From: Hyphomicrobiales bacterium
Lineage (GTDB): Bacteria > Pseudomonadota > Alphaproteobacteria > Micropepsales > Micropepsaceae
Direction of reading: 5' to 3'
Assembly (NCBI GenBank): GCA_017849395.1
Contig: JAFIHO010000047.1
Location: forward strand, 1 to 17,219
Length of the DNA stretch: 17,219 nucleotides
Shown: positions 1-8,962 of the stretch, piece after piece
How positions within the stretch are numbered: position 1 is the stretch's first letter
Layout of the letters: each line of letters begins with the position of its first letter
Program-made: the position numbers and the translations under genes
The notes under the pieces: generated by a model
Told to the model about the DNA's origin: nothing
Seen by the model: the letters and a program-made list of their open reading frames with translations, nothing else
The model's database searches: none

Positions 1-570
1 AAAGCCGCACCGGGCAATCCCTTCATCGGCAAACTCGGCGCGCTGCCGGAAATCTGGGCCATCGGTTTCCGCAGCCCCGAAGGCCTGGCCTTCGATCCCG
101 CCACCGGCAAGCTGTACGAGACCGAACATGGCCCGCGCGGCGGCGACGAATTCAACGAGATCAAGAAAGGCGGCAATTATGGCTGGCCGCTCGTCAGCCA
201 CGGCATCGATTATGCGGGCAAGGTGATCGGCGACGGTGCGTCGGCCAAGGATGGCACCGAGCAGCCGGTCTATTACTGGTCGCCCTCCACCGCGCCGTCG
301 GGCCTGGCCTTCTATCACGGCTCGCTGTTTCCCGACTGGAAGAACAGCGTGTTCGTCGGAATGCTGAATGGCCGCCAGCTGGACCGCTTCAAGCTGGAGA
401 ATGGAAAGGTTGTGCAGGAAGAGGCGCTGTTGACCGACATGAAGGAACGATTCCGCGATGTACGGGTTGGTCCTGACGGTGCGGTCTATGTGCTGACCGA
501 CTCGGGCGGCACCAGCACCTCGCCCGACACGCCGCCCCGCTCAAAGCTCCTCAAACTGACGCCGGGATAG
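1..570 (+). CDS. PQQ-dependent aldose sugar dehydrogenase, 3' part (YliI/Asd-like)
   Basis: Open from the first base in frame 1 to a TAG at 568-570, giving the last 189 residues; the 5' part lies outside the window. Signatures of the soluble six-bladed beta-propeller sugar dehydrogenase family (GSDH domain) are visible: FRSPEGLAFD, then EHGPRGGDEFN, then GGNYGWP, then RFRDVRVGPDGAVYVLTD near the end. In characterised relatives (E. coli YliI/Asd, Acinetobacter soluble GDH) such segments form the PQQ and calcium site, and the enzyme oxidises aldoses to lactones in the periplasm. E. coli Asd is roughly 370 residues, so about half the protein is seen. It ends 61 bases before tamA, with no convincing terminator between. 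Family assignment is strong; the substrate is not readable. Confidence 0.9.
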   Translation, partial: KAAPGNPFIGKLGALPEIWAIGFRSPEGLAFDPATGKLYETEHGPRGGDEFNEIKKGGNYGWPLVSHGIDYAGKVIGDGASAKDGTEQPVYYWSPSTAPSGLAFYHGSLFPDWKNSVFVGMLNGRQLDRFKLENGKVVQEEALLTDMKERFRDVRVGPDGAVYVLTDSGGTSTSPDTPPRSKLLKLTPG

Positions 571-631
571 GCTGCGCGGCCTGCAATCGGCGCTTTAAAC
601 TTGCCATGTTGCAGGGCAAAATCGCGCCAGC

Positions 632-2470
632 ATGATTTTATCCCGATGGCTCCGCCATGCCGTGCCGGTCCTGGTCCTCCTGCTGGCCATCCTGCCCTCC
701 CGCGCGGCCGATCCCCAGGCCTATCGCGTGGAGATCACCGGCGCGCCGTCGGGCGATATCTCCGATACTCTCAACGCCAGCGCCCAGCTCGTCACGTTGG
801 CGGCCAAGGGCGAGGTGCCGCCCTTCGCGCTGATAGAACGCGCCCGCGCGGACATCCCCCGCCTCCAGACCGCGCTGGACAGTTTCGGCTACTACCTCAA
901 CAGCGTGACCATCACGATTGACGGTCATGCCCTGGACGATCCCGATCTGCCCGCCGCGCTGGATGCGATTCCGTCGGGCACAGCCGCGGTAGTGAATGTC
1001 GGCATCGCGATGGGGCCGCTCTACCGCATCGGCAATGTCCGGCTGACCGGCAAGGTCCCGAACAGCGCCCGCGCCGCGCTGGGTCTCAAGAGCGGCGACC
1101 CTGCTATCGCCTCCGTCGTGCTGGATGCGCGCGGCCGCATGCTAGCGGCCTTGCAGGAAGATGGCTATCCGATGGCGGCGGTCGACGAACCCGATGCAAC
1201 CGCCGACGATACCGCCCACACATTGGATATCGTCTTCGCAGTGCGTCCCGGCATACAGGCCGCCATCGGCGAGATCGCCTTCAAGGGATTGAAGGATGTC
1301 AAGCCGGCCTTCGCGCGGCGCGCTCTGACCATCCGTCCCGGCGATCACTATCGCCCCAGCCGTATCGAGGCAGCCCGTCAGGCGCTGGCCGCGCTGGGCG
1401 TGTTCTCGGGCGTCAGCGTGCGCGCCGCAGACCGACTCTCGCCGGACGGACGCATCCCGCTGACCTTCGATGTGGAAGAAAGACTGCAACATGCGGTGAC
1501 CATATCGGGGACCTATTCAACCGATTTGGGCGTCAATGTCGCCACCACATGGTCTCACCGCAATCTGTTTGGCAATGCCGAACAACTCAATCTGACCGCC
1601 GCAGGCAGCGGACTGGGCAATGCGGCGGCGGGCATCAGCTATAATTTCACCGCGCAGTATATACAGCCGCTGTTCCTGCTCCCCAACCAGACGCTGGAAC
1701 TCAACTTCATCAGCGTCAAACAGCAGCTCAACGCCTATGACCAGACGGCGCAGACCATCGCAGGCTATGTGCGGCGCAAATTTTCCCGACTGTGGAGCGG
1801 CAGTGCGGGTCTGTCTTTTACCCATGACGACATCAGACAAGAAGGCGTATCACGCCTTTACCAGCTAGTCGCGTTGCCGGTGACAGGCACCTATGACAGC
1901 ACGGGAATAGAAGGGATACTTGCCGATCCCGTGAGGGGCTTGCGCGCGTCGCTGGCGATGACGCCCACCCATGCTTTCGGCGGCGCAGGCCTGACCTTCC
2001 TTGTCACCCAGGCATCGGCCTCGACCTATTTCGATCTCGCGGGTGATGGCCGATCGGTGCTGGCGATGCGCGCACTGGCCGGAAATATCCTGGGCGGCGC
2101 CAATCTCGACCTGCCGCCCGACCAGCGCCTGTACGCGGGGGGCAGCGCGACCGTGCGCGGCTATGCTTATCAATCCATCGGACCGCAATTTCCTTCCGGA
2201 AGGCCGGTCGGCGCAAAATCGGTCGATGCGGCGTCAATCGAATTTCGCCAGCGCATCGGTCTGGACTGGGGCGCGGTCGCCTTCATGGATGCGGGGCAGG
2301 CCAGCGCGGATGGCTCACCCTTTACCGGCTCTCTGCATGTCGGCGCGGGCCTGGGTGCACGCTATTATACGCCTATCGGCGCACTGCGCTTCGATGTAGC
2401 GGTGCCCCTGAACCGAACGCCCCAAGGCGGTGCGTTCCAGATTTATATCGGACTGGGGCAGGCCTTCTGA
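632..2470 (+). CDS. tamA: Outer-membrane assembly protein TamA (BamA/Omp85 family)
   Basis: A 612-residue Omp85-family protein. Residues 1-26 form a Sec signal peptide (short basic start, a leucine/valine-rich core, then SRAA before the mature part). Residues about 27-270 are POTRA-type repeats, including the segment RIGNVRLTGKV and a second at IGEIAFKGLK. The rest is the 16-strand barrel, with HRNLFGNAEQLNL near its start, the loop-6 motif VRGY at residues 508-511 inside GGSATVRGYAYQSIGP, and a C-terminal beta-signal ending in F (YIGLGQAF). In E. coli, TamA pairs with TamB to insert some outer-membrane proteins and to help lipid transfer between membranes. The stop overlaps the tamB start by one base (TGATG), indicating translational coupling. 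ATG at 632 is chosen because it gives an intact signal peptide. Confidence 0.94.
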   Translation: MILSRWLRHAVPVLVLLLAILPSRAADPQAYRVEITGAPSGDISDTLNASAQLVTLAAKGEVPPFALIERARADIPRLQTALDSFGYYLNSVTITIDGHALDDPDLPAALDAIPSGTAAVVNVGIAMGPLYRIGNVRLTGKVPNSARAALGLKSGDPAIASVVLDARGRMLAALQEDGYPMAAVDEPDATADDTAHTLDIVFAVRPGIQAAIGEIAFKGLKDVKPAFARRALTIRPGDHYRPSRIEAARQALAALGVFSGVSVRAADRLSPDGRIPLTFDVEERLQHAVTISGTYSTDLGVNVATTWSHRNLFGNAEQLNLTAAGSGLGNAAAGISYNFTAQYIQPLFLLPNQTLELNFISVKQQLNAYDQTAQTIAGYVRRKFSRLWSGSAGLSFTHDDIRQEGVSRLYQLVALPVTGTYDSTGIEGILADPVRGLRASLAMTPTHAFGGAGLTFLVTQASASTYFDLAGDGRSVLAMRALAGNILGGANLDLPPDQRLYAGGSATVRGYAYQSIGPQFPSGRPVGAKSVDAASIEFRQRIGLDWGAVAFMDAGQASADGSPFTGSLHVGAGLGARYYTPIGALRFDVAVPLNRTPQGGAFQIYIGLGQAF

Positions 2471-5400
2471 TGCGCGATCTGCCGAACATCGCGAAATGGT
2501 CGCTGGGTGCGGCAGGCGGGATTCTGCTGCTGCTCGGACTGCTGCTGTTCACCTCGCCCGGTCTTGCAATCGTCGGCAATCTGGTGCGTCCCCTGACGGG
2601 CGGCGATGTGACGGTGCAAGGGCTGGGCGGCACATCTCCCAACCATGTGCATGCAGACGCTGTGATCATTGCCGACGCGCAGGGCCCCTGGCTTCGCATC
2701 GAGAATGCCGTTCTCGACTGGTCGGCATTGGCTGCTCTGAACAATCACATATCAGCCCGCGACGTGACGGCATCCCGTGTGATCCTGCTACGCCGCCCGG
2801 TGCCATCTGCGCAGGAAAGCCAACCGACGCAGTTCGACATCGCTCATCTGTCGCTGCCGCGCATCGACATCGCGCCATCCGTGATCGGACGGGCCGTCAC
2901 GCTGAACGCCAGGGGCGCTGTTCATTACCTGACCCTGCATCAGTTCACCGCCGATCTTGATATCCTGCGGAGCGGAGGCCACGACACCTATCGTATCGCG
3001 GGCGGCATTCGGGACAATGTTGCGCAGGGCGACGTAACGGTCCGCGAAGGCGCCGACGGAATCCTGGCTCAGTTGCTCGAACTGCCCGGCGTGGGGCCGG
3101 TCAAGCTTGCCCTGCGCGCGTCCGGTACCCGCGCCGCGAACCACCTGTCGCTGGCCTTGTCGGCGGGGCCGCTGCGTGCCGATGCGCGCGGCGCTATCGC
3201 GCTCGCCACGCGCAGTGCCGATCTGGAATTCACCGCCACCGCGCCCGCCATGGCGCCGCGTGAGGATATTGGCTGGCAAAACCTGTCCGCCAGCGGCCAA
3301 TACCACGGCTCTTTCGACGCGCCCGTTATCCGCGCGCATCTGGCGCTGGCGGGGGCGTCCATCGCAGGCATCGGCGCAAGGCGGATGGAAGCCGAAATCT
3401 CCGGCGAGGGCGGCCATGTGCGTCTGGACGGCAACGCAATGGGCGTCACCTTGCCCGGCAGTCATCCGGATATATTTTCCCGCGCGCCGCTGGCCTTCGA
3501 CGCGCAGGCGAACCTGAACGCGCCCGGCTGGCCCGTCACATTTCACCTGCGGCATCCGCTGGCGAGTCTCTCCGGCGAAGCACGCGCAAGGGGCGGGCAG
3601 ACGCTGACCGCACAACTTTCTGTGCCTGCGCTGGCGCCGTTCGCCGCTTTACAGGGTATCGAACTGCGCGGAAGCGCAACGGCACGCTTGTCGCTGACGC
3701 AGGCCGGACAGCAACTGCGCCTGACGTTGAATGGCGGCATGGACACCCAAGGCGCAACCACTGTTGCGCGGATGCTGGGCCGCACCGCCGCCTTGGATTT
3801 CCAGGCCGTGGCCGAAGGCGCGGATATCGCGAACTCCTCGATCCGGTTGCATGGCGCGGCGCTCGATGCCGAAGTCGCGGGAAATTTCCGCAAGGGTGTT
3901 CTTAACTACCGCCTGTCACTCGACATGACCGACCTGTCGCGCCTTGTGCCCGTTCTGCAAGGCACATTGTCGCTGCGCGGCAGCGCCAACGGACCACTGG
4001 AACGCGCTGCTTTGTCGGTCGGCGGCGATGCGCAGCTCGCGACCAAGGGCTTCGCTCGCCAGAAGGTGACCATCGACCTGAAAGCGACAGGGCTTCCCGT
4101 TCCTGAGGATGGACGCCTGTCCATGACCGGCCGGTTGAATGGCGCGCCGCTCATGCTCCAGGCGGCCCTGGCGCAGGGCCGTGCGCGCCGCGCTACGCTT
4201 CAGGCGCGCTGGAAGTCCCTCAACGCCAATGCCGACATCGCTGTTCCGCAACAGGGCGGCCTCTCCGGAAAGGCCAGTCTGGCGTTGGCCCGGCTGACCG
4301 ACATTGCCGTGTTCACCGGCAGAGAGATTGCGGGCGCGGCGCAGGCCACCGCCACCTTCCTTCCGGCGGGCGCCAAGACCGGCGTCACTGCGAATGTCTC
4401 ACTCCAGTCGGCGCGGATGAATGACATCGGCGCGGACAATGCGACGATCAAGGGCGGCATCACGGACCTGTTCGGCAAGCCATCCTTCGACGGCGATCTC
4501 GCCCTGCGGGGTGTTTCCGCCTTCGGGTTCGGCGGAGGTGCCAGCGCACATGTGTCCGGGCCGGCTGAAAGGCTGGCGGTGACATTCACCTCCGGTCTCA
4601 AGGACGGCAACGGCGCCCCCATTGCCTTGACCGTCGCGGCGATACTGGACGCGCCGCGCCAATCTGCTTCCATCAATGCACTCAATGGAAGCTGGCATGG
4701 CGTGGCAGTTGTTCTGGATAGGCCCGCCATGGTGGATTTCGCAGATGGCGGACTGGCGGTGCAAGATGTTGCGGCCCATCTGGGCGGCGGCCCGGTGACC
4801 GCCAGTGGACGCCTGCTGCCACGGCTGGCCCTGATCGCGGATGCGCGTGACATTCCGTTGGGCGCATTCAAGGATCTCCTCCCCGAAGAAGGCGTGCAGG
4901 GCAAACTGTCTCTTCACGCCGCCTTGACCGGAACATTCGCCGCACCGCAGGGCGAGGTGACGCTGGAAGGCCGCGAACTGCGCGCCGCCTTCTCCAGCCG
5001 AAGCCTGCCGCCCGCAACGCTGGATGCGCGCGCGCTGCTGCACGGCGACGGCGCAGGTGTCACGGCGGCGCTGGCGGCGGGCAATGCCGTGTATCTTGAT
5101 GTGAAAGGCGACGCGCCTTTGGCGGCGGACCGGCCCATGGCGCTGCATGCGGCGGGAAGCACCGACCTGGCATTGCTGGATCCGCTGGTCGCCGCGGCGG
5201 GTCGAAGGGTGCGCGGCACCCTGACTTTGGATGCGGATATCGCCGGGACTTTCGCCGCGCCGCGCATTCGCGGAACCGGAAAGCTCACCGGCGGTGATGT
5301 GCAGGATTATGCGCAGGGTGCGCGGGTGCAGGCCATCGAGGCGGCGCTGGAAGCCGATGGCACGCGCATCGTGGTGACAAGCCTGACAGGACGCGCCGGG

Positions 5401-6459
5401 CCGGGCACGATATCGGGCAGCGGCAGCATCGATCTGGATGCGCCGGGCATGCCGGTCGATTTCCGCTTCAATGCACGCAACGCGCGGCCGGTGGTCAGTG
5501 ACCTTTTCACCGCCAATGTGTCCGGCGATATGCGGATGACCGGTCCCCTGAACGACTTGTCGCTGACCGGCGCGCTGCAGATTTCGCGCGGCGAGATCAA
5601 CCTGCCGGAGAAATTCCCGCAGGATGTCGCGGTGCTGAATGTGCGCCGCCGGGGCCGTCCCCCGCCGCCTTCTGCACCGCGCAGCCGCGTGGCGCTGGAT
5701 GTCGCGGTGCGCACCAGCGGTCCGGTGTTTGTGCGGGGGCATGGCGTCGATGCGGAAATGGGCGGTGAGATCAAGGTGGGCGGCAGTATCGCCGCGCCCG
5801 TCATGAGCGGTGATTTTCGCATGAACCGCGGCACCTATGATTTCGCGGGCCAGACGCTGAACTTCACCAGTGGGCGCGTCAGCTTTGACGGAACCGGCGT
5901 GCGCGCCCGCCTGGACCCGGCGCTGGATTTCGTCGCGCAGACCGAATCCGGCGGCGTGACGGCGGTTCTGCGCGTGGGCGGCTATGCCTCCGCGCCGAAG
6001 ATCACTCTGTCCAGCACGCCGCAACTGCCGCAGGACGAAGTGATCGCACATCTGCTGTTCCAGCAGAGCGTCAAGCAATTGTCGCCGATGCAGCTTGCCA
6101 ATCTCGCCCAGGGCGTAGGTGCGCTGGGTGGTTTCGGAGGCGGCGGCGGTTTCAATCCGCTGGGCACATTGCGCCGGACCATCGGACTGGACCGGCTGGC
6201 GGTGGGGAGCGTCAGCGGCGCGACTGCCGCCGACAGCCAAACAACAGTCGAAGCCGGGCGTTACATTTCGCCCAATGTCTATGTCGGCGTGAAACAGAAT
6301 CTCTCGGGCGGCACGCGGACCCAGGTACAGGTCGATCTCACCCGTCACCTGAAGGCGCAGGCCACCGTTGCCGCCGGGACGGACGCCGCCGCGACCCAGG
6401 GCGCGGTCCGCCAGGACAATGGCAGTAGCGTTGGTCTGAGTTATCAGTTCGAATATTGA
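2470..6459 (+). CDS. tamB: Translocation and assembly module protein TamB (AsmA-like, DUF490)
   Basis: A 1329-residue protein, close in length to E. coli TamB (about 1260). Residues about 10-30 are an uncleaved inner-membrane anchor (GAAGGILLLLGLLLF). The long middle is made of repeated short beta strands with alternating hydrophobic residues, as expected for the periplasm-spanning hydrophobic groove of AsmA-like proteins. The C-terminal TamB domain (about residue 980 on) contains MSGDFRMNRGTYDFAGQ, LPQDEVIAHLLFQQ and the terminal segment GLSYQFEY, where TamA contacts are expected. Known role of the family: bridging inner and outer membranes for phospholipid transport, partly redundant with YhdP and YdbH, and TamA-dependent outer-membrane protein assembly. 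Its start shares one base with the tamA stop, so the two form one operon. A basic, proline-rich insert at residues 1059-1073 is noted as a finding. Confidence 0.95.
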   Translation: MRDLPNIAKWSLGAAGGILLLLGLLLFTSPGLAIVGNLVRPLTGGDVTVQGLGGTSPNHVHADAVIIADAQGPWLRIENAVLDWSALAALNNHISARDVTASRVILLRRPVPSAQESQPTQFDIAHLSLPRIDIAPSVIGRAVTLNARGAVHYLTLHQFTADLDILRSGGHDTYRIAGGIRDNVAQGDVTVREGADGILAQLLELPGVGPVKLALRASGTRAANHLSLALSAGPLRADARGAIALATRSADLEFTATAPAMAPREDIGWQNLSASGQYHGSFDAPVIRAHLALAGASIAGIGARRMEAEISGEGGHVRLDGNAMGVTLPGSHPDIFSRAPLAFDAQANLNAPGWPVTFHLRHPLASLSGEARARGGQTLTAQLSVPALAPFAALQGIELRGSATARLSLTQAGQQLRLTLNGGMDTQGATTVARMLGRTAALDFQAVAEGADIANSSIRLHGAALDAEVAGNFRKGVLNYRLSLDMTDLSRLVPVLQGTLSLRGSANGPLERAALSVGGDAQLATKGFARQKVTIDLKATGLPVPEDGRLSMTGRLNGAPLMLQAALAQGRARRATLQARWKSLNANADIAVPQQGGLSGKASLALARLTDIAVFTGREIAGAAQATATFLPAGAKTGVTANVSLQSARMNDIGADNATIKGGITDLFGKPSFDGDLALRGVSAFGFGGGASAHVSGPAERLAVTFTSGLKDGNGAPIALTVAAILDAPRQSASINALNGSWHGVAVVLDRPAMVDFADGGLAVQDVAAHLGGGPVTASGRLLPRLALIADARDIPLGAFKDLLPEEGVQGKLSLHAALTGTFAAPQGEVTLEGRELRAAFSSRSLPPATLDARALLHGDGAGVTAALAAGNAVYLDVKGDAPLAADRPMALHAAGSTDLALLDPLVAAAGRRVRGTLTLDADIAGTFAAPRIRGTGKLTGGDVQDYAQGARVQAIEAALEADGTRIVVTSLTGRAGPGTISGSGSIDLDAPGMPVDFRFNARNARPVVSDLFTANVSGDMRMTGPLNDLSLTGALQISRGEINLPEKFPQDVAVLNVRRRGRPPPPSAPRSRVALDVAVRTSGPVFVRGHGVDAEMGGEIKVGGSIAAPVMSGDFRMNRGTYDFAGQTLNFTSGRVSFDGTGVRARLDPALDFVAQTESGGVTAVLRVGGYASAPKITLSSTPQLPQDEVIAHLLFQQSVKQLSPMQLANLAQGVGALGGFGGGGGFNPLGTLRRTIGLDRLAVGSVSGATAADSQTTVEAGRYISPNVYVGVKQNLSGGTRTQVQVDLTRHLKAQATVAAGTDAAATQGAVRQDNGSSVGLSYQFEY

Positions 6460-6552
6460 GAGCTTTGTGCAGGCGCGAAGGGATTAAGGAGTCGGCCTGC
6501 ACCGGGACCCATGCTACCTGTGCGAAGACGGCGCGCGAGCAGGCGGGGCAAT

Positions 6553-8889
6553 ATGCGTATTCTGACATTCATCCTTCTGGCGGCGACCGGCCTCGGCATG
6601 GCGCTCCCCGGCCTTTATCTCGCCGCGCTGGGCGGCTCGCTTTACTACGCGGCGGCCGGATTGCTCATCCTCATATCGGCGGGCTTGATTTTGCGGCGGC
6701 GCGGGTCCGGCATTTATCTGTTCTGGGCAGTGCTTCTGATCACCATCATCTGGTCGATATGGGAAGTCGGCTTTGACGGCTGGGCGCTGATGCCGCGCCT
6801 TGTTTATCTCACCGTGGCAGCCTTTTGGCTGTTGATGCTGGCCGCCAGCGACAAGGCCTGGCGGATATCACCGGGCGCGCGGATGGCCGTAGTCGCGGTA
6901 CCGGCGCTGATACTCCTTATCATCGGCGCGATCGCGCTTTCATCCAGGGTCTCATCCGCCGCCACGCCCGCCGCTGCCACTGCGTCGGTTCCTGGAAAGG
7001 GGGAGTGGGTGCATTACGGCAATTCGCTCGGCGGCAGCCGCTACTCCGATCTGGCGCAGATCACGCCCGCCAATGCGGGCCGTCTGGAGGAAGCCTGGAC
7101 TTATCATTCCGGCGTGAAGCCGCGCGGCAAATTGTCGGCCGACCAGCTCGAAGTCACGCCCATCATGGTGGACGGCGCGCTTTATGGCTGCACGGGTCAG
7201 AGCGCCGTTTTCTCGCTTGATCCGGTGACGGGCAAACAACTCTGGCGCTATGACCACAAGATCGATCCCGCCGAGGCCGGACGTGGCGTGTGCCGCGGCG
7301 TATCTTTTTTCCGCGCGCCCGAAGGCACGGCGGAATGCCCGACACGCATCCTGCTCGGTACCGTGGACAACAAGCTGATCGCGCTGGACGCGAAGACCGG
7401 CCAGCCCTGCCGCAGCTTTGGCAAGGACGGCGCGGCGGACCTGATGGAAGGCATTGGAGAATTTCCCGCGGGCTGGATTAACCCGACCTCGCCGCCCGCC
7501 ATCGTGCGCGGCACTGCGGTCATCGGCGCCTTCATAGTCGACAACCAATCGACCCATGTCCCGCCGGGTGTGATCCGCGGCTATGACGCTGTAACCGGCC
7601 AATTGAAATGGGCCTTCGATCCTGGCCGTCCCGACGACACAAGGCCGCTTGCACCGGGCCAGACCTACACGCCGTCCACACCCAACAGTTGGACCGTGTT
7701 CAGCGGTGACGAGGAGCTGGGCCTTGTCTATGTCCCGATGGGCAATGGCAGTCCCGACTATTACGGCGTCAACCGCACGCCGGAGACGGAGCGTTTCTCG
7801 GTCGCTGTCGTGGCGCTGGATGCACAAACCGGCACGCTGCGCTGGACCTTCCAGGCGGTGCATCACGATCTGTGGGACTATGACCTCGCGGCACAGCCGG
7901 TACTGGTGAATTACCCCGGTCCCGATGGTCCGGTACCCGCCCTGATCCAGGCGACGAAGACGGGCCAGTTGTTCGTGCTGGACCGCCGCACCGGCAAACC
8001 CTTGAAGCCGGTGGAGGAACGTCCCGTTCCCCAATCGACCATCAAGGGCGAACGCATGTCCAAGACGCAGCCCTTCTCGGTCGGCATGCCGGATTTCTCC
8101 GGCGGACGCCTGACCGAACGCGACATGTGGGGCATGACGCCTTTCGACCAGCTTTACTGCCGCATCCGCTTCCGCCAGGCGTCCTATCAGGGCATCTTCA
8201 CGCCCTTGCGCGCGGGCTATTCCATCCGTACCCCGGGCGAGCTGGGCGGCATCGACTGGGGCAGCGTGTCGGTGGACGAACGGCGCGGCATCGTGGTCGT
8301 CAATTCCAATCTCATGCCGGACTGGGACGAGATGATCACCCGCGAGGAAGCCGACAGGCGGCAGCTTTATGCACGCGGCACGGCGCGCGCCCTGAGCGCG
8401 CAGCAGCACAGCTTCAAGGGCCAGGCCGGCGCGATGGAAGGCACGCCTTACGCGATCCTGTTCCGGGGCTTCCTCAGCCCGCTGGATATTCCCTGCGCGC
8501 GTCCGCCCTATGGCTATCTGACCGCCGTCGATCTGAAGACGGGCAAGTCGTTGTGGCAGAATCCGCTGGGCGACGCCTCCAACAGCGGTCCGTTCGGCAT
8601 CCCCCTGCATCTGCCCTTCCGGCTGGGCACGCCCAATATCGGCGGCTCCATCGTGACGGCGGGCGGCGTGATCTTCATCGCCGCCACCCAGGACCAGCAT
8701 TTCCGAGCCGTGGATGTGACGAATGGCGAGGTGGTGTGGGATATCCGGCTGCCGGCGGGCGGCCATGCCACTCCCATGACCTATCTGGGGAAAGACGGGC
8801 AGCAATATGTGCTGCTCGCGGCGGGCGGCAACCGCACCTTCCAGACCGAGACGGGGGACCATTTCATCGCCTACAGGCTCAAAAACTAG
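6553..8889 (+). CDS. gcd: Membrane-bound PQQ-dependent glucose/quinate/shikimate-family dehydrogenase
   Basis: A 778-residue homologue of E. coli mGDH (796 residues). Residues 1 to about 130 hold about five membrane segments (GLYLAALGGSLYYAAAG is the family's first-loop signature); the remainder is the periplasmic eight-bladed PQQ propeller. Diagnostic segments include VHYGNSLGGSRYSDLAQI, VIRGYDAVTGQLKWAFDPG, HHDLWDYD at 437-444 and TKTGQLFVLDRR with Lys469; Asp444 and Lys469 match the catalytic-base and PQQ-contact positions of mGDH. The C-terminal GGHATPMTY matches the last propeller blade. It oxidises an aldose (or cyclic polyol) outside the cytoplasm and passes electrons to ubiquinone. 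I chose ATG 6553 because it begins directly at the first membrane segment, with GGCGGGG upstream; ATG 6511 would add 14 residues rich in arginine. Substrate is uncertain: see the finding on Arg244. Confidence 0.9.
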   Translation: MRILTFILLAATGLGMALPGLYLAALGGSLYYAAAGLLILISAGLILRRRGSGIYLFWAVLLITIIWSIWEVGFDGWALMPRLVYLTVAAFWLLMLAASDKAWRISPGARMAVVAVPALILLIIGAIALSSRVSSAATPAAATASVPGKGEWVHYGNSLGGSRYSDLAQITPANAGRLEEAWTYHSGVKPRGKLSADQLEVTPIMVDGALYGCTGQSAVFSLDPVTGKQLWRYDHKIDPAEAGRGVCRGVSFFRAPEGTAECPTRILLGTVDNKLIALDAKTGQPCRSFGKDGAADLMEGIGEFPAGWINPTSPPAIVRGTAVIGAFIVDNQSTHVPPGVIRGYDAVTGQLKWAFDPGRPDDTRPLAPGQTYTPSTPNSWTVFSGDEELGLVYVPMGNGSPDYYGVNRTPETERFSVAVVALDAQTGTLRWTFQAVHHDLWDYDLAAQPVLVNYPGPDGPVPALIQATKTGQLFVLDRRTGKPLKPVEERPVPQSTIKGERMSKTQPFSVGMPDFSGGRLTERDMWGMTPFDQLYCRIRFRQASYQGIFTPLRAGYSIRTPGELGGIDWGSVSVDERRGIVVVNSNLMPDWDEMITREEADRRQLYARGTARALSAQQHSFKGQAGAMEGTPYAILFRGFLSPLDIPCARPPYGYLTAVDLKTGKSLWQNPLGDASNSGPFGIPLHLPFRLGTPNIGGSIVTAGGVIFIAATQDQHFRAVDVTNGEVVWDIRLPAGGHATPMTYLGKDGQQYVLLAAGGNRTFQTETGDHFIAYRLKN

Positions 8890-8934
8890 CTGTCCCACGC
8901 CATTGCCGGTATTTCATGCGGAGTTCCGCGAATA

Positions 8935-8962
8935 TTGACTATCGTTCGCATTATTTGATAAT
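8935..8962 (+). promoter_or_regulatory. Predicted sigma70-type promoter of feoAB
   Basis: TTGACT at 8935-8940 (five of six matches to TTGACA) and GATAAT at 8957-8962 (five of six to TATAAT) are separated by 16 bases, in a notably AT-rich patch of an otherwise GC-rich region. Transcription would start near 8969 and give a leader of about 55 bases before the feoA TTG. The -10 element lies inside the putative Fur site. This is a pattern match only. Confidence 0.5.

Noticed and set aside
601..619. TTGCC/GGCAA inverted repeat and a TTGCCA element as a tamA promoter or terminator
   Set aside because: The stem is only five pairs and no -10 element lies at a usable distance from TTGCCA; too weak to call.
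632..921. Overlapping plus-strand frame beginning at 601 inside the tamA start region
   Set aside because: Low-complexity Arg/Pro-rich product in a different frame from tamA, with no motif.
4399..6348. A 649-codon open frame on the minus strand opposite tamB
   Set aside because: It is a by-product of GC-rich codon use in tamB: its translation is rich in Arg, His, Ala and Gln with no domain or signal sequence, and it lies fully within a well-supported gene.
6952..8898. A 648-codon minus-strand frame opposite the membrane PQQ dehydrogenase
   Set aside because: Same shadow effect; composition is unlike the real proteins in the window and the plus-strand gene has full-length family motifs.
8918..8929. 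GCGGA/TCCGC inverted repeat after the membrane dehydrogenase as a terminator
   Set aside because: The loop would be only two bases and no U run follows.
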